Positions 34,206 to 47,700 of a DNA stretch of 64,000 nucleotides are shown in pieces. How positions within the stretch are numbered: position 1 is the stretch's first letter; the number at the start of each line of letters is the position of its first letter. The position numbers and the translations under genes were made by a program. Source of the stretch: Panonychus citri (lineage: Eukaryota > Arthropoda > Arachnida > Trombidiformes > Tetranychidae); NCBI RefSeq assembly GCF_014898815.1, contig NW_026515524.1:186001-250000 (forward strand), written 5' to 3'. The notes under the pieces were generated by a model. It saw nothing but the letters and a program-made list of their open reading frames with translations, was not told the DNA's origin and did not search any database.

Positions 34206-37200
34206 TTCAATTCCAATGATCACCGATAATTCTTAAAGTAAAAAGTGACCATCAGGAGAAAACAATATCAAATCAAGTAACTTTTACAATCTCCATCTCA
34301 AGTTGTTCATATGCTAATCACTTTAATAACATATTCAAATAAACGCCAATCATTTGTTTTTTTTTAAATGTCCTAATTGTGAGAATCAATTGTTTTGATG
34401 AGTTTGTCGAGTTTGTGAAGATCTGTAAAGAAAAACAAAAGAATACAAATGTTCATTTCTTTCATTTAAATAGTAAAGTAATTAATTTGCTAAAATAAGA
34501 GATTAGATTTTTAATCTATCAACAATTAAGCTTGTGAATTAGTTTAGTGAGAAAGGGAATAACTTAATTTTAGAAATTGTTGTTAGTAAATTGTTATCAA
34601 TGTCATTTGGATAAAGAATCGCTGTTTGTAAGTTTGGTTTTGGGAACCAATTGTCACTTTAAAAACCAAAGGAAAAGCAACTTGATTTACTAAACATGAT
34701 AGGTTAACAATTAAGGTTATTTAAAGTAATGATGACAATCATAAGGATGAAGGTTAAAGGTAAGATAAACACAAAGGTAACCATAGATTTTGATCCATTT
34801 CTTGCTTTCTTATTTATTCCCTTATTGAAGTTGGTTGTTCTCTCGTATCGAGTGATTGACCCACTCAACTTAAATAGTAGATACAAAGAAGGAGAAGAAG
34901 AAGAAGAAGAAGAAGATGAGGGAGCTGATGATGAGGATGATGCGAAGGAAGCAAAAAGAGGCAAAATAAGAAAACGAAGTAAGACAGATGGGGAAAGAGA
35001 GAAAGAAAGGAAGAAAGGAAGAAAGAAAGAGATAGAGAGAAAGATCGTCACATAGAGTAAGAGAGATTCTGTGAGGTAGACAGATGGAAAGAGGAAGAGA
35101 GAGAGAGAAGATGCCGATGAAGGAGCGAGCGAGAGAGAGTAGAACATCGTGGAAAGCAGACAGATGGAAATCATGGATGGAAATTGACAGATGTCGAAAT
35201 AAAGGCCTAAGGAAAGGAAACGAACCTAAGAAAGAACAAGAGAGAGAGAGAAAAAGTGAAACAGCGGAAGAAACAGACTTGCAAATGATAGAGACTATGG
35301 TGATCAGAGAGAGAGAGAGAGAAAGAGAGAAAGAGAGAGAAGAGAAAAAGAGAGATGATTATGTAGTAGCCCCCGTTTAATGATCTCGAGGAAAATGGTC
35401 TCAGACGTTATGTTGAGTTTTCGGACTTGACATCCAATTCGTATTGAGTTATTTTCTTCTCTTCATTGGGTTTCTTTTGTTTCTTCATTAGTCAAAACCC
35501 GAATTTGTTCAAATCTCTCCTTTTCTAATTATTTTCTTAGTAATTTTAAGTTAATTAAAAGTTAATCTAAAGCCTTATTTAAATTTGTTTTGTTTACTTA
35601 CATTGAAATTTTGATACCAGTTTACAATCGGATTAATTTTGGGTTGTTGTGATCACTTTTTGTTTACGGAGATTACACAGGTTAACGGTTAATCATTAAA
35701 ACTCATCATCATCAAGAGGATAGAATTATTTTCCACCATCATCTTCATCATAAAGTTGCCTTAATCACGGTGTTAATCATCTTTGGCTTATGTTCCATCA
35801 CTGTTATAAAATAACCTCAAACCAATAATAAGCAGTGAAATTGTTTAGACACATTTGTCTATCTTTCCAACTTTCCATTATCATAATCAATATTCAGCGG
35901 ACTCTTGAATCGATGAAACGAACAAGGAATCGTGGTAACAGCGGTTCGACGGCCTGTAAACAAGTTTGTAAGAAAAAGTGAGTAAATCAAACAACAACAA
36001 AAAAAAGAGAATCAACAGATTAAGAAAATCAACTCTTTCTCAAATTCAAATCCATAGAGAAAAAAAAACAAAGAAAGACAAACACAAACCAACAAACCAC
36101 AAACACTTATACTCACAATCATCAAGCAATGAAACCAACACAGAAAAACAAAACCTAATCAGGTCCTAATCAACAAATCAAAAAGAAATAGAATAAAAAA
36201 AAATCCAATTCCAAATAGCCAATAATCCAAAGACAATTAAAGACAATATGAAGCCGAAAATCAAGTCAATCTAATCAACCAGAGAAAATACATAAAAGAT
36301 GATTAGTAACTTTCCATGACAGAGAAAAACAACAAAATAACTTACAAATTAGAATTAGAATCGCTTCTCAAATCAATTATCCACCAAATAGAAAATTAAA
36401 CAGAAAGAATTAGTTAAATTAATCTCTAATTAAAAAAGAAAACAATCTACAATTAAATGAACATAGAAGAGAAAAAGCCAACGAAAAAAGAGAAAAGAAA
36501 ATCGGTGAGTTGCAATAAAGAACAAGAGGTGGCGCTGGAGAAAAGAAAGAAAATTAAAGGGAGAGAAAGAGAAGAGAAAGAGCCAAAAGGTTGGTGACAT
36601 TAAAAAGAGTAAAGATAAAGAAAGAGGAAGAATAGTAAACTTTTAGTTAGCGTTTTGTATTTAACTTTTTTTATTCAGTTAATTTTGTTTTTCTATTCTA
36701 TTAAATATTCTCATTTACAATTAACTGTGATATTAATTGTCTATCAAGTGTATTAATCTGTGATCATCAAAAATTCTATCACCATCTTTGCTGTGTGTTG
36801 ATTGTTCTTTCTTCTTCTTCACTGGTGCCTATTTGTTTTCTATTCTCTTTTTTTTTCTTCTCTTGGTGTTGTAAAGAAAGACACTTTTTCACGAAGACAA
36901 TTTAGAGTTCAATCAATTTTTTTCTCTTCTATTTCATCTTTGTGATTGTTTTCCTCTTCTTCTCCTCTGTAAATGGATTAATTTAAAGCCAAGGTGAATA
37001 ATAGTTACTTCGATATTAATTTACTTTAGAGAAAAGTTAATATCCTACTCTATTCTTTTCTTTTCTCTCAATCGTTTTCTTCTCTCATTTTGGTTTACTT
37101 TTTTTTGGGTTGTGTTGACCCGTGGGTTGTGTCTCTTTCTTTCTTTCTTTCTGTTTATCTTTCTTTCTTTTTTCTCCTCTATTTTTGTGTATGATAATTT

Positions 37201-37238
37201 GCAACTTAACACGTAACTGTTTATATATCTGGTTCCAG
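34206..37238. other. Region upstream of SPSB, including a purine-rich tract
   Basis: Contains a strongly purine-rich + strand from about 34885 to 35365 (GAA and GAGA repeats), then ordinary AT-rich DNA. A possible 5' UTR exon for SPSB ends at about 35969 (donor GTAAGAAAAAG); it holds a short upstream ATG frame of 22 codons. The 3' UTR of the small secreted gene occupies the left end. Confidence 0.5.
34885..35365. repeat. Purine-strand (GAA/GAGA) low-complexity tract
   Basis: Runs such as GAAGAAGAAG at 34888-34915 and AGAGAGAGAGAG near 35300-35345. Open frames in it are Glu/Lys/Arg-rich and come from the base bias. Such polypurine tracts can form triplex DNA or be bound by GAGA-factor-like proteins. 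Confidence 0.75.
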
Positions 37239-37299
37239 AGGCTGGGTGGCTTACCGTCAAATCCAAAGTAATCTGATCTATTGTGGTTATCATTGGTTA

Positions 37300-39324
37300 A
37301 TGGGTCAGAAAACCTCTTCTTTGCATAAAAGCTGCTCCAATGGGGGCAACCGAGATGATCGGTCTATTCACTGTTCTCCGGGTAACTGGACCTCCACCCG
37401 TAAACACTTAAACTCTTCCGGTGGTGGACCTGGATATGGAAATGGTCTCTGTGGTACAGGTGATTGTGGTGATTCAGGTCGACCAGGTCGACTTGATGTA
37501 CTTTTAGATATGCCTCCTGTTGATTATGAAGTAATGTCACAACATGCCTGGAATCCGGATGATAGGTCACTTAACATATTCATTAAAGAAGATGATGTAT
37601 TCACTTTCCACCGACATCCAATGGCTCAAAGTACCGATTGTATAAGAGGTAAAATGGGTTATACCCGGGGAATGCATCTTTGGGAGATCACCTGGAATAC
37701 AAGGCAAAGAGGAACCCATGCTGTGGTTGGTGTTGCCACTGCTGAAGCTCCCCTACATTCCCAAGGTTATCAGTCACTTGTTGGTTCTAATACGGAATCA
37801 TGGGGTTGGGACCTTGGACGTAGTTTACTTTATCATGATTCCAAGAATAACACCACCGGACAATCATATCCTGCTTATCTGAGACCTGACGAAACTTTTA
37901 ATGTTCCAGATAGTTTTCTTACCGTTTTAGACATGGATGAAGGAACACTTTCCTTTATCGTTGACAATCAATACCTTGGTGTTGCCTTTAGTGGACTAAA
38001 AGGAAAAAAATTATATCCCATCGTTAGTGCCGTTTGGGGACATTGTGAGATTACCATGAAATACCTTGGTGGACTTGATCGTAAGTGTTTTCAACCTTTT
38101 AACAAACTTTTCCTCTTTTTATCTCTTCTTCTTCCTTCCTCTTCCTTATTCCTCTCTAATTGTTCATCTTTTGTGATGTAACTCACTGACGGTGAAACTT
38201 CATTAGTTTTCAAGTTCAAAAGCTGTTCATCAACCCTTAAATTTAATCATGTTTATTTTGTTTTATGGTGACTCATCTTCTAAATATTGATAAAATTTCT
38301 TGTTGATTTTGTTTGTTGTTTTTATGAGAAATCTTTTTTATCCCATCATCATCCATAGTCAGGATGAGAACCTGTTTAAGGAAGTTACATGAATTTCCGA
38401 TTGACATTCATAATCTTTTTTGTGTGTGTGTGTGTGAGAGAGAGAGAGAGTAATAGAGGGGGAGAAAGAGAAAAATAATAATGATGAGGATGACAGTAAA
38501 AACGACAATCCTAATACCAATGTCAATGATTACCACAACAAAAACAACAATTATCTTGTTGCTATAGTTGTTATGATGAGTTGGCGTTACTGATGAGGAT
38601 AGTCTCATGTCAAGTTCAGATGAGAGAGAAAGAGAGAGATTGAGAAAAGAAATAAAAAAAAGAAGTTCAAATTAACTTATTCAGGTTTTACTGGAAGAAG
38701 AAGAAGAAGAAGGAAAATATCTTTAGTGAACTAGGAAGAGGAAGAGAAGATGAATAGAAAATATATAATCTCTCCCTCTCTCTTTCTCTCTCTATTATTG
38801 TTACTATTCAAGTGATTAACCCCTTGAAGAGTTCAATAATCTCTCTCTCTCTCTTTCTTTCTATCTTGTTTCTCCCTCGTTCTCTCTCATTCTTTCTCTC
38901 TTTCACATTTAATTCTTTAAGAAACGGACCAAACCATACATTAAATGAATAAAATGCCTTTAAGGCTAATCCAACAAGTTGTTCTAGATGATGAAGATGA
39001 AAAGTTCCAAAAAAAAATAGGTTACAACATCCAAAAATAAAGTTAATATATATGGTATATATAACCTGGTATTTTTATCATCTTGAAACTTGTTGAATTA
39101 CCTTTAAGGATATTTTGTTTAAAATTCATTTTCAATTCAATTTAAAATTTAAAATTTTAATTCTTGTTCTTTTCACAGCTGAACCATTACCTCTTAAAGA
39201 TATATGTCGACGAGTCATTAGGAAGCAGATTGGGAAACAACGTCTACATCGACTGCAAACAGAAATAACATTACCTAATACGCTTAAATCATATTTATTG
39301 TATCGAAAATCTTTTTTACTGTAA
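37300..39324 (+). CDS. SPSB1: SPRY domain and SOCS box protein (SPSB1/gustavus)
   Basis: Substrate adaptor for Cullin-5 (ECS) ubiquitin ligases; the fly orthologue gustavus binds Vasa. Coding exons 37300-38080 and 39179-39324 sum to 927 nt (308 aa) and join in phase 1 (GATC / CTGAA gives DPEP). The start is MGQKTSS, as in vertebrate SPSB1 (MGQK). After a Gly-rich insert come the hallmark LDVLLDMPPVDYEV, NIFIKEDDVFTFHRHPMAQS, the SPRY core (GYTRGMHLWEITW, RGTHAVVGVATAEAPLHS, ESWGWDLGRSLLYHD, GTLSFIVDNQYLGVAFSGL, LYPIVSAVWGHCEI), and in exon 2 the SOCS box (PLPLKDICRRVIRK ... LPNTLKSYLLY). A TTCCAG acceptor at 37238 shows an upstream non-coding exon. It differs from vertebrate proteins mainly by the longer N-terminus. 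Confidence 0.97.
38081..39178 (+). other. Intron of SPSB
   Basis: 1.1 kb, GTAAGT to TTTTCACAG. It contains TG/GA and CT microsatellites (38420-38450, 38770-38800, 38840-38860) and nothing coding that I could support. Confidence 0.9.
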
Positions 39325-39710
39325 ACAATTTGAACAAATCATTGAAATAATAACCACTGTCTTTGACAATTAACAAACTCCACATAATGAGAGCGAAAAA
39401 AGCAGAAAAAAATTTGTTTTTTAAGAAAAAAGAGTTAAAATCAATTCTTCTTTTTTTTCAAACCACCAAGAAGAAAACAAAACAAAAAAGAATCTATTAA
39501 TCACAATTTAAGACAAACAAAAACGATTCATATTTGATTTTAGTTGTTAATTGTTGCATGTTTTTGGTAGTTAACTGGTTGATGTAGTGACATCTGATTT
39601 CAAAATGAGTTATTATCATGGTGAAAATGGTGAATAGATTTTCATAATTTAGATTATTATTATTTTAACCTAAATACGATTGTGTGCCGATCCGTTGTTG
39701 TTGTTGATGA

Positions 39711-40490
39711 TTAACTATTATTTAGATGATTATTATTATTATTATCAGAAGAATCAAGATTATTGTTGCTTGAATTGTTGTTATTGTTACTCTTGTGATC
39801 TGATTCATTTGATTCATCATTGTTTCTGGTTCCTGCTGCCCAAGCAACAGATTTTTTAATCGTTGACCGATCAACTATTGTGCTGGAAATCATTCCTGAG
39901 GTGTTAATTAGTCCACTACCACCGCCACCTCTTGTTGTTATCCCACTGATTGTTGTTGACTCGGAATCTTTAATTGTTGAGCTATGGTAATCAGTTCTAA
40001 ATGGATTATTTGAACTGTAAGAATCTGAATAATGTTGCTGATTGTTAATTGGACCTGTTGTTTGATGACCACTCAAATTGGGCAAATTACGTGTTAATGA
40101 TTGTGGAGGTGAATCAGGTGTAAGTCTTTCATTTAATTGGGTTGGTGATGGACCAGGAGTTAATGAAGGTATTCCCAAAGCATCATCATTACTTGGTAAT
40201 CGGTGAGATTGATGAGATTCACGGTGATGATGATGATTTTGTTGTTGTTGTTGTTGTGAGTGATGACGATGACGATGATGAGAAGGAGGCTGATGTTGTT
40301 GTTGAGATGATGAAGATTGGTAAGAATCGCGTGATGATGAGGTAACATAGGTTAATGGTGATCCAATTACAGGAATAGTTGTTGCTACTGATGAAGTGGA
40401 TAAAGATGAGGAAGATAATGTTGATGATGGCGGTAGACATGATGACGTTACAACAATAGCACCAGAAGTGGACATTTTATTACTATTAAT
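39711..40490 (-). other. Ser/Asn/Gln/His-rich open frame just past the SYD-1 stop
   Basis: An open frame of over 250 codons (ATG at 40475, MSTSGAIVV) ending at 39711. It has TPGPSPTQLNERLTPDSPPQ, poly-Q/H and poly-N runs. It looks like the disordered C-terminus of a neuronal or signalling protein. The SYD-1 coding frame stops at 40520 just before it, in another frame. It could be an alternative C-terminal exon of SYD-1 or a low-complexity 3' UTR. I found no splice pair that joins it in frame with confidence. Confidence 0.4.
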
Positions 40491-40519
40491 AAGATTATTG
40501 GTATCAGTAGATGTTACCG

Positions 40520-41691
40520 TTATCCTCCACCTTGATTAGACTGTAATTGCTTATTATCCAATATTGAATCTTCACTATTACTACGAGAGGTAGAATCTGA
40601 AAGAATAAGAAAAAAAAAGAAAATGATTAATTGTGGTAAGATAAAGGATAACAGTTATTGCAACTAAATCTAATCTAAACAATCATGTTATTGTCTAATT
40701 TTATAGACAAGTGATTAGACTTAGATCAAATTGCCAAATACAAATCATCAACTGAAAACAAAACAAATTAGCTTATCACAAACATAAATTAAGCCGACAA
40801 AAGTCAAAAAGAAAACAGAAAACAATAAATATCGCAAATCTTTTTCGCGAGTTAATGAATAATAGAATTTAAAAAATTACCTCTTCTAATTGGCCAAATT
40901 TCGATTAAAAATTTAAACACTTCAATAGGTTTTCTCAATGATTCACTTTCAGAATGAGTTGTGAACAGTGGACCAAATGATGTTGCCAATGCTGAAGAAT
41001 TCATCTTATTACGTTCACAATGAGATTCGATCAATTTAAGATGATCCATAAGGAAAAGAACAGTACTCTGGATATCGAATTAAGAAGAAAAATGTATTAA
41101 TCAATAAGATGGAAATTTATTATTAAATGAAAAAGAAAATATTAAATCACTTACTCTATTTATCTTTGGTAAACACTCTAATATGCTAAACATTAACTTG
41201 GCATTGCCTGGGGGATCATCGGGAAGGCAAACACTTAGTCCATCGACCATCATATCGAAAAGAGCCTTTGTGAATAAAGGCTCAGGTAATTCACGAATGT
41301 AATCTTTAAGTAAACCTGGTTAACAATTAAAACAATTAGAATTTAAATTAACATGGAAAACAGATTGTTCTTTGTTGGAATTGATTCTCATTTCTATGGA
41401 AAAAGGGGTCGATTAAAAAATGAAAGAATTTAAAAAGAGAGGGAAATTTAAATAATTAAATTTCTCCTCATTCGATTTAAATTTTTTTCGACTGATCTTG
41501 ATACACGATTTTCGTTGATCTTTGATTGGATTCATTATTTGATTAGTTGTGATAATTAACAATCAATTTAAATAAACGGGTTAATCTGGTTGGTTTGATT
41601 TGCTTTTTGTTTTGATTTGCTAATATTGCTCACAATTTATTCCTGGTACACAAAATTTCAATTTGATTTATAACATAAATGATTAATCATT

Positions 41692-41723
<32 letters not shown>

Positions 41724-44700
41724 TTGATTGATAAATAACGATAATTTTATCGAGAGAGAAAGAGATAGAGAGATATAACAGAGTAGAAAAGAGAGATTGA
41801 AAGATATTTGAGTGGGAAAAGATAAGAGTGACTTTAAGAATAGGGAATGAAGTCTATTCTTAGAAAAAAATAATTTTTTGGAAATTGATTGCAAAAATCC
41901 AATGAAAACTCTATAAAAAAATTAAATCCCTTGAATCAAAAAATAGAATTTGGTCTTTAAATGGCCGCAGTTGCAGTGTCCATGATTTTCTTTTTCCAAA
42001 TATTTGAATTTACTTGTTTCGGCGTTTTCTTGCTAAAGTGCGATGATTTCTCATCGTTTCATTGCTATGTAAGAAATTCCAACATGGCTCACAGAAGTAG
42101 TGAGAACATGTTCGACAAAAAAGTGGTGCTGGTGATGTTGAACATAGAGAACAGGCGAGATTTTCCAAATAAGGATCACATTGAAGCTAAAAGAGAAAAA
42201 GAAATTATCATTAATATTTAATTTAATTTTAAAATCGTGAGGTTAATGAATACTTACTCTTTTCGTGACTCGACCCATTTCTACATCAATGAAAGCAGCT
42301 TCAACTGCTTTCATGTGACTTAGTTCGTCGCTGAATGAAATACGACCTGAACCTATTGGGTATTTATGTTTGTCAACATCAATTCCACAATAAATGACAT
42401 TACCAAAAAGCTCATCCATGATTTTGGCTAAGGCTTCAGCAGTCATCATACCATGTAAATTACCAACGAAAACTGTCTTATTAAATTCAACTTTAAAATT
42501 TGAGTCTTTGGTATAATTGCTATTAGCCAGAGCCCATGGAATAACCTGAACATCCTTGTCAGGCATTCGTCGGGAAGGTAATTTGATGTAATATTTTCCC
42601 CTTCGTACTTCACATCGAGCCAATAAAGATTTGACACATTTTTCTGAATCAAAGATCATATAATTATAACCTTTTTTCTTTTGTTTGGTTTTGGAATTTT
42701 CTTTGGGCCATTCAACTTCAACACGACCAAATGCTGAGAAGAATTGGATCAATTCCTCGTCCGTTAGATCATAGGGCGTACCACCAAGGAAAACTTTGGT
42801 CGAGTAACTGGGGTTTTTTATGTCCGTGCTGGATATATTTCCACTCCATTTAAGAGTAGCCTCTGAGTATGAAGCTGCAGTCCTTTGGAGCTCAATAGCT
42901 TTATCTAAATAGTCTCGCTGAGACCCAAATTTAGCATACATCCAACGTTTGTCACTACCAAGTGATGTTAACATGAATGGATCAGGAAAAGAGGCTGTAC
43001 GACTTAGTCCAGGTGGATATGAGGGCATAACCAAAGAATTGGAATGAGGCATTGAGAACACCGAAGAAGCAGCATTTGGTAATCGGGAAGAAGCCTTGAC
43101 TTGAGCTCGACAAACCTCGTTGATGGAAGAGGCCAAATTAATTTGGGACATAAGTTGTGAAACATATTCATCAGAAACCAATGATCCAATTGCGATACCA
43201 GAATCAGAATTAGTTGGAGAGGTTGGTGATTCTCGACTATCACGTCCAGAGCTGTTTGAATTGTTCAACCTTGAGAAGGATGACTCAAATGAGGCTGCTG
43301 CAGGTTCATTAACGGGAAAAAGTCGACTAGAAGAGTTTGAACTAATGCTGGTATTTGTTTGATTTGAATTGGAAGCTCTGATAGCACGGATACCACTTCT
43401 TGGTGGCACTTGTCCAAAGTTGTCACAGGTACGGTTTAGACTGGCAGAAAGGAGACTTCCATAGCTTCCGCATAAGTCCAACAATTTACCATCCCCTGGA
43501 AAGCTAAAGGATGAACGTTGATTAATACGTGAGCTCTCATCTCGACTATCCACTGGAATAGGAGTAGAACTGGTGTTCACTTGGTTAGTCCATTCACGGT
43601 AAGGCCAATCTGAAGAGCCACGACCACTATTGTCACTACTTCCAGAAGATGTCATGTCAGCAGCAGCATTAGTTCGAGGCCAATAGTTGTCCCACATCAG
43701 GTTATTAGAATTGCCATCTTTATCAACTCCACTGTTTGTACAATTATTAGAATGCCCATTGTTACTGCCACTAATACCATTATTTGAACCATGGGAAAGA
43801 CTACTTATATCACCAAGACCATTACTTAGGTTACTCATGTTCCCACAACTCGATTCAAAGGTATTTGATCGACTGGACGGACTAGAATTGGATTCACTAC
43901 TAGAAGAGTTGGAAGTTGAAGTTGGAGTGAAAAATCGTCCACCATGGTCAATATTTTCCGTCATTGAAGGTCTCAGACTGGCAGGGAACAATTCAGCTCC
44001 CAGACTGGTTTCCCAGCCGAGTAAATCGAACTTCCACTTGGAATCAATTTTGATCGATTAAATTTTTCGACAAAAAAAAATCAAATACAATTCACAGAGA
44101 GATAGAATGTGAAAACTAAAAAAAAGAGGATTGACAGGGAAACAGAATTTCAAATCTGGAGAATTGAGAGAGAAAATCAAATAACAGTAGCAATGGGAAT
44201 CTTAAAACCACTGGAGAAAACTAATGATTATAAACAATCTTTTGCTGAACTGATTTAACAAAAGGGTTAGAAATGAATGTGATAATTAACAAATTAAAGA
44301 ATAAATTAATCCAATCAACGAGAAGATGTTAATTGTCAATATAAGAGAGAGATAGAGAAGAGAGAGAGAGAGAGATTGATTTACACAGAAAAAGGGATTA
44401 AAGAAGATGGAGAAAATCACATCGTATTAATGTTCACATGGGAGATTCACAATTTAATAAGAACATAAATGGACAGAGTGAGAGAGAGAAAGAGATGGAA
44501 ATAGAAAAAAAAGATAGAAAATTAAAGTTAATAAATTAAGAATAAATTAAAGGAAAAAATTAAGGGTTAAAGTTGAGATAAAGTCGAGAAAATAAAATTA
44601 AAGAATAAACAAGAAGTTCTTTTCTCCACTTACAATGGAACATTAAATATTCCAAAGTTTCATTCTCTTCTTTTTTCTCTCTTATTCTAAATTCGACTCA

Positions 44701-47700
44701 CTCAATTTTTCTCTTTCTTTATTCTCTTTCTTTTTTATTCTCTTTTACTCCCTCATTCTCACTAATTCTTTTCTTCTTGTCACTAAGCTCGTTTTTCCAA
44801 TAAGAACGTTATTTCCTCTGGAGACTCAAAGTCTTAAACTGATTACAAAGTTAAACAAATTAAATTTTAATCTGTTCATTTTTTGCTCTTCTTAACCACT
44901 AATTGTTAACCAATTAATCAGTTTTAATCATGTTTAGTGTTTCTATTGATTAAAGTGTCTTGTTTTATCTGTTTCATTTTCTCACTTTAATAGATTAATT
45001 TACCTGCGGTGTTTTCTCATTTGTGGTCAATCTTTTTTTTTTTATCATTGCTCTTGGTCAGTTTGATTATAAGAACAAAGATAAATTGTTACATAAAGAA
45101 AAGATATAGAGAAAATGTTATCTCTTTTCTATGTATTTGTCTTGTGTGTGTGTATGTGTTACCTTCAATTTGTTTTCTCTCATCATCTTATTTTTGTTTT
45201 ATCAATTCTACTGATTATTTCATGTATTCATATCTATTTCCTCTCATGGGAACATGATCACATTCTGACAAGATAAAGAGTTTTTTGACCGGATATGATT
45301 ATGTATCAACGAAGTGTGATTGGTGATACATTCTCAAACTGTGAATCAATCTCTTATGTCTTATTGATAACGTGTAAACCAATTAGACAGATTGATTCGT
45401 TAATTTGTTCATCTCTCTCTAATTATCCATTGTTCTCATAATCTTTTTACCTGTTTCTCTATCTTGTTTTTTTCTTCTTCTTCCTCTAACCTTTCTATTA
45501 GATATGGATTATTTTATCTCATTACCTTTTAATCTGGTAAAAGATTGAAAGAAAAAGCAATAAGAACCAATTGGATGATTGGAAATTGGAAAGATGAACC
45601 TTGGTACATTCAAATATCATCAACTGTTTTTTTTTGTCTTTTTTTCATTGAAAAGAATGACAAAAACAAAAGGATAACTATGGAATTAACTTTGGTTAAC
45701 TCATTGGATGAGATAATTTCCCATGAATCTGGTCAAAATTATCATCTCTACAAGATTGGAGCAAATGCTTAACAAACAATTCTCCAATGTGTATAAAGTT
45801 CAGTTGAACTTGATCCCTTTTATTCATCATCATCAATGTATTTTTGATGATGGGCTTTGGTTGTAAATATCAAGTGTATCAAGAGTAGCCAGAGTTTTTA
45901 CTTTGATTCATAGCTCACATTAAGAGTTTTTAGTTTCCCATAAGCATGTCGTAGTATTCAACTGAATACTTATGGAGAAAACGATGAAGAAAATTTATCA
46001 TTTACGTGATTTGTTTTTATGATGCTTATAATCACAACAAAACTAACGTAAATTTATTCATACACATTTCATATGAACCATCAATTAATCTACTTTTTTT
46101 TTGATTAATTTAGGTAACCCAAGGGTTAATTAGAAATCGAGATACAATTACCAACAAGAAGATACCAAAATATATAAGAAAAGCAGAGAGCAGATAAAAA
46201 TTGATTCCCACTTACTTGTGATAACATTGATGTCAGGCACATGTTCAGCGGACAAATCAACAAGCCATGAATTTTTCTCAAAAGATTCACGAAGTAACTT
46301 TTTTCGTACAGCTGATCCACACAGACGATAGATTCCAACAAGATTAAGACCTCGTTTCTCTACTTCTTGGGTGCATCGTTTAACTATTAATGGAATCGAT
46401 AGACCAGAATTTTCCCGGTTAACTAAAGTTTCCATTCCTAGGCCAAAAACAGCATTAGCTGGAGCGATTGTTGGACTAAGAGGAGTTCGCTGGTATGAAA
46501 TACTTATATCTTTATAACGAATTTTAATATATAAAGTTCCCTTTGGTTCCATTTTAAGTGCAAGACTGTGAACAGGAGTTTCAACCAAAGAGAGACCAAT
46601 TAAATTGATTGATCCCTTGTAGCACAATTTATGACGATATTGAGGATCCCAACTGTATAAAAGGAATGAAATCTCTTTGTTTTCAACTAAATCAAGTTCA
46701 AATATTTCATCCCAATCGAAGCTACTCTCACCACTTCGAACTACTGTTCTAGCCTTGTGGACACGATCACATTCAATAACACAATATAAGTCACGATGAT
46801 TGGTTGGAACATTTCCTGATCTTAATCCACGACCAGCAAGTAAATGTATCCAAAGAATACCATTGAAACCGGAAGGTTGTTTAGTTGTCACTTCTTTACC
46901 TGGTTCACCTGATACCTCACTTGTTCCTCGGCCTGTTGTGTTTGTTGTTACTCCTGTTGTTGTATTACCAGTTGATGGAGATGTTTCACCTTCCGGTGGA
47001 GGTTTTTCATAACGATATTTGAAAAATTCCCGAGGATTTAAGGTTAATAGGTGAAGTCTTTCTTCCTCCGATGGTTTCACCGGTGTTGGATGTGGAATTG
47101 ATCTAAGATGGTCTCCAGTTAATGACGATTGAATTAATCCAGTTGCTGTTGATACACTTGATACTCCACTTGTAGGAACAATTGAACCGGAAGTTGTATT
47201 ACCACTAGTTAATCCTACCGGTGGAGTTGAACCAATGGCGATTGCTGTTGCAGAAGAGATGAGAGGCCGAGGAGGAGGAGGTGGTGGTACCGGACGCAAA
47301 GAATGAGACAAACCAATGGTTGAAACAGAATCACTTGAGAGATCAGGGTTAAGAGTTGAAGGTAACTGAGTAGTTGATCGGTCAGTTCCAACTCCTGGTC
47401 GATTTGCATATATATCGGCGAGCATATTTTTCTGCTGTTCCTGACGAGGTGACCAATATTAAATTCAACAGTTGATAAAATAAGCAAATTATCAATGCAA
47501 AGAAAAACAAAAGAAAAACAATTAGAATTGATACAAATGAGCCACAAATTATAATAAATTATCAAAGGTAAGTATTATAAACACACAATCTAACCAACAC
47601 ACAAGTTGAGGTTACAATACATTAATCTCCTTAATTGCAATGATTAATGATCATTTTGCTAAGATCATCTAAACCCATTGACACTTATATATTAATGTTA

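Noticed and set aside
34729..35380. Two Glu/Lys/Arg-rich open frames on the + strand
   Set aside because: They follow the purine bias of the GAA/GAGA tract and have no recognisable domain or intron support.
35913..35981. Short frame MKRTRNRGNSGS upstream of SPSB as an alternative N-terminus
   Set aside because: Splicing from its donor to the exon at 37239 gives a stop at the junction; at most an upstream open frame in a 5' UTR exon.
38081..38181. Extended C-terminus of SPSB exon 1
   Set aside because: Read-through into the intron after the GTAAGT donor; the SOCS box is in the exon at 39179.
41961..42221. 86-codon + strand frame
   Set aside because: Antisense shadow of the CPEB zinc-binding exon.
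45545..45772. 75-codon frame in the SYD-1 intron
   Set aside because: No ATG start (TTG), no splice sites, no motif.
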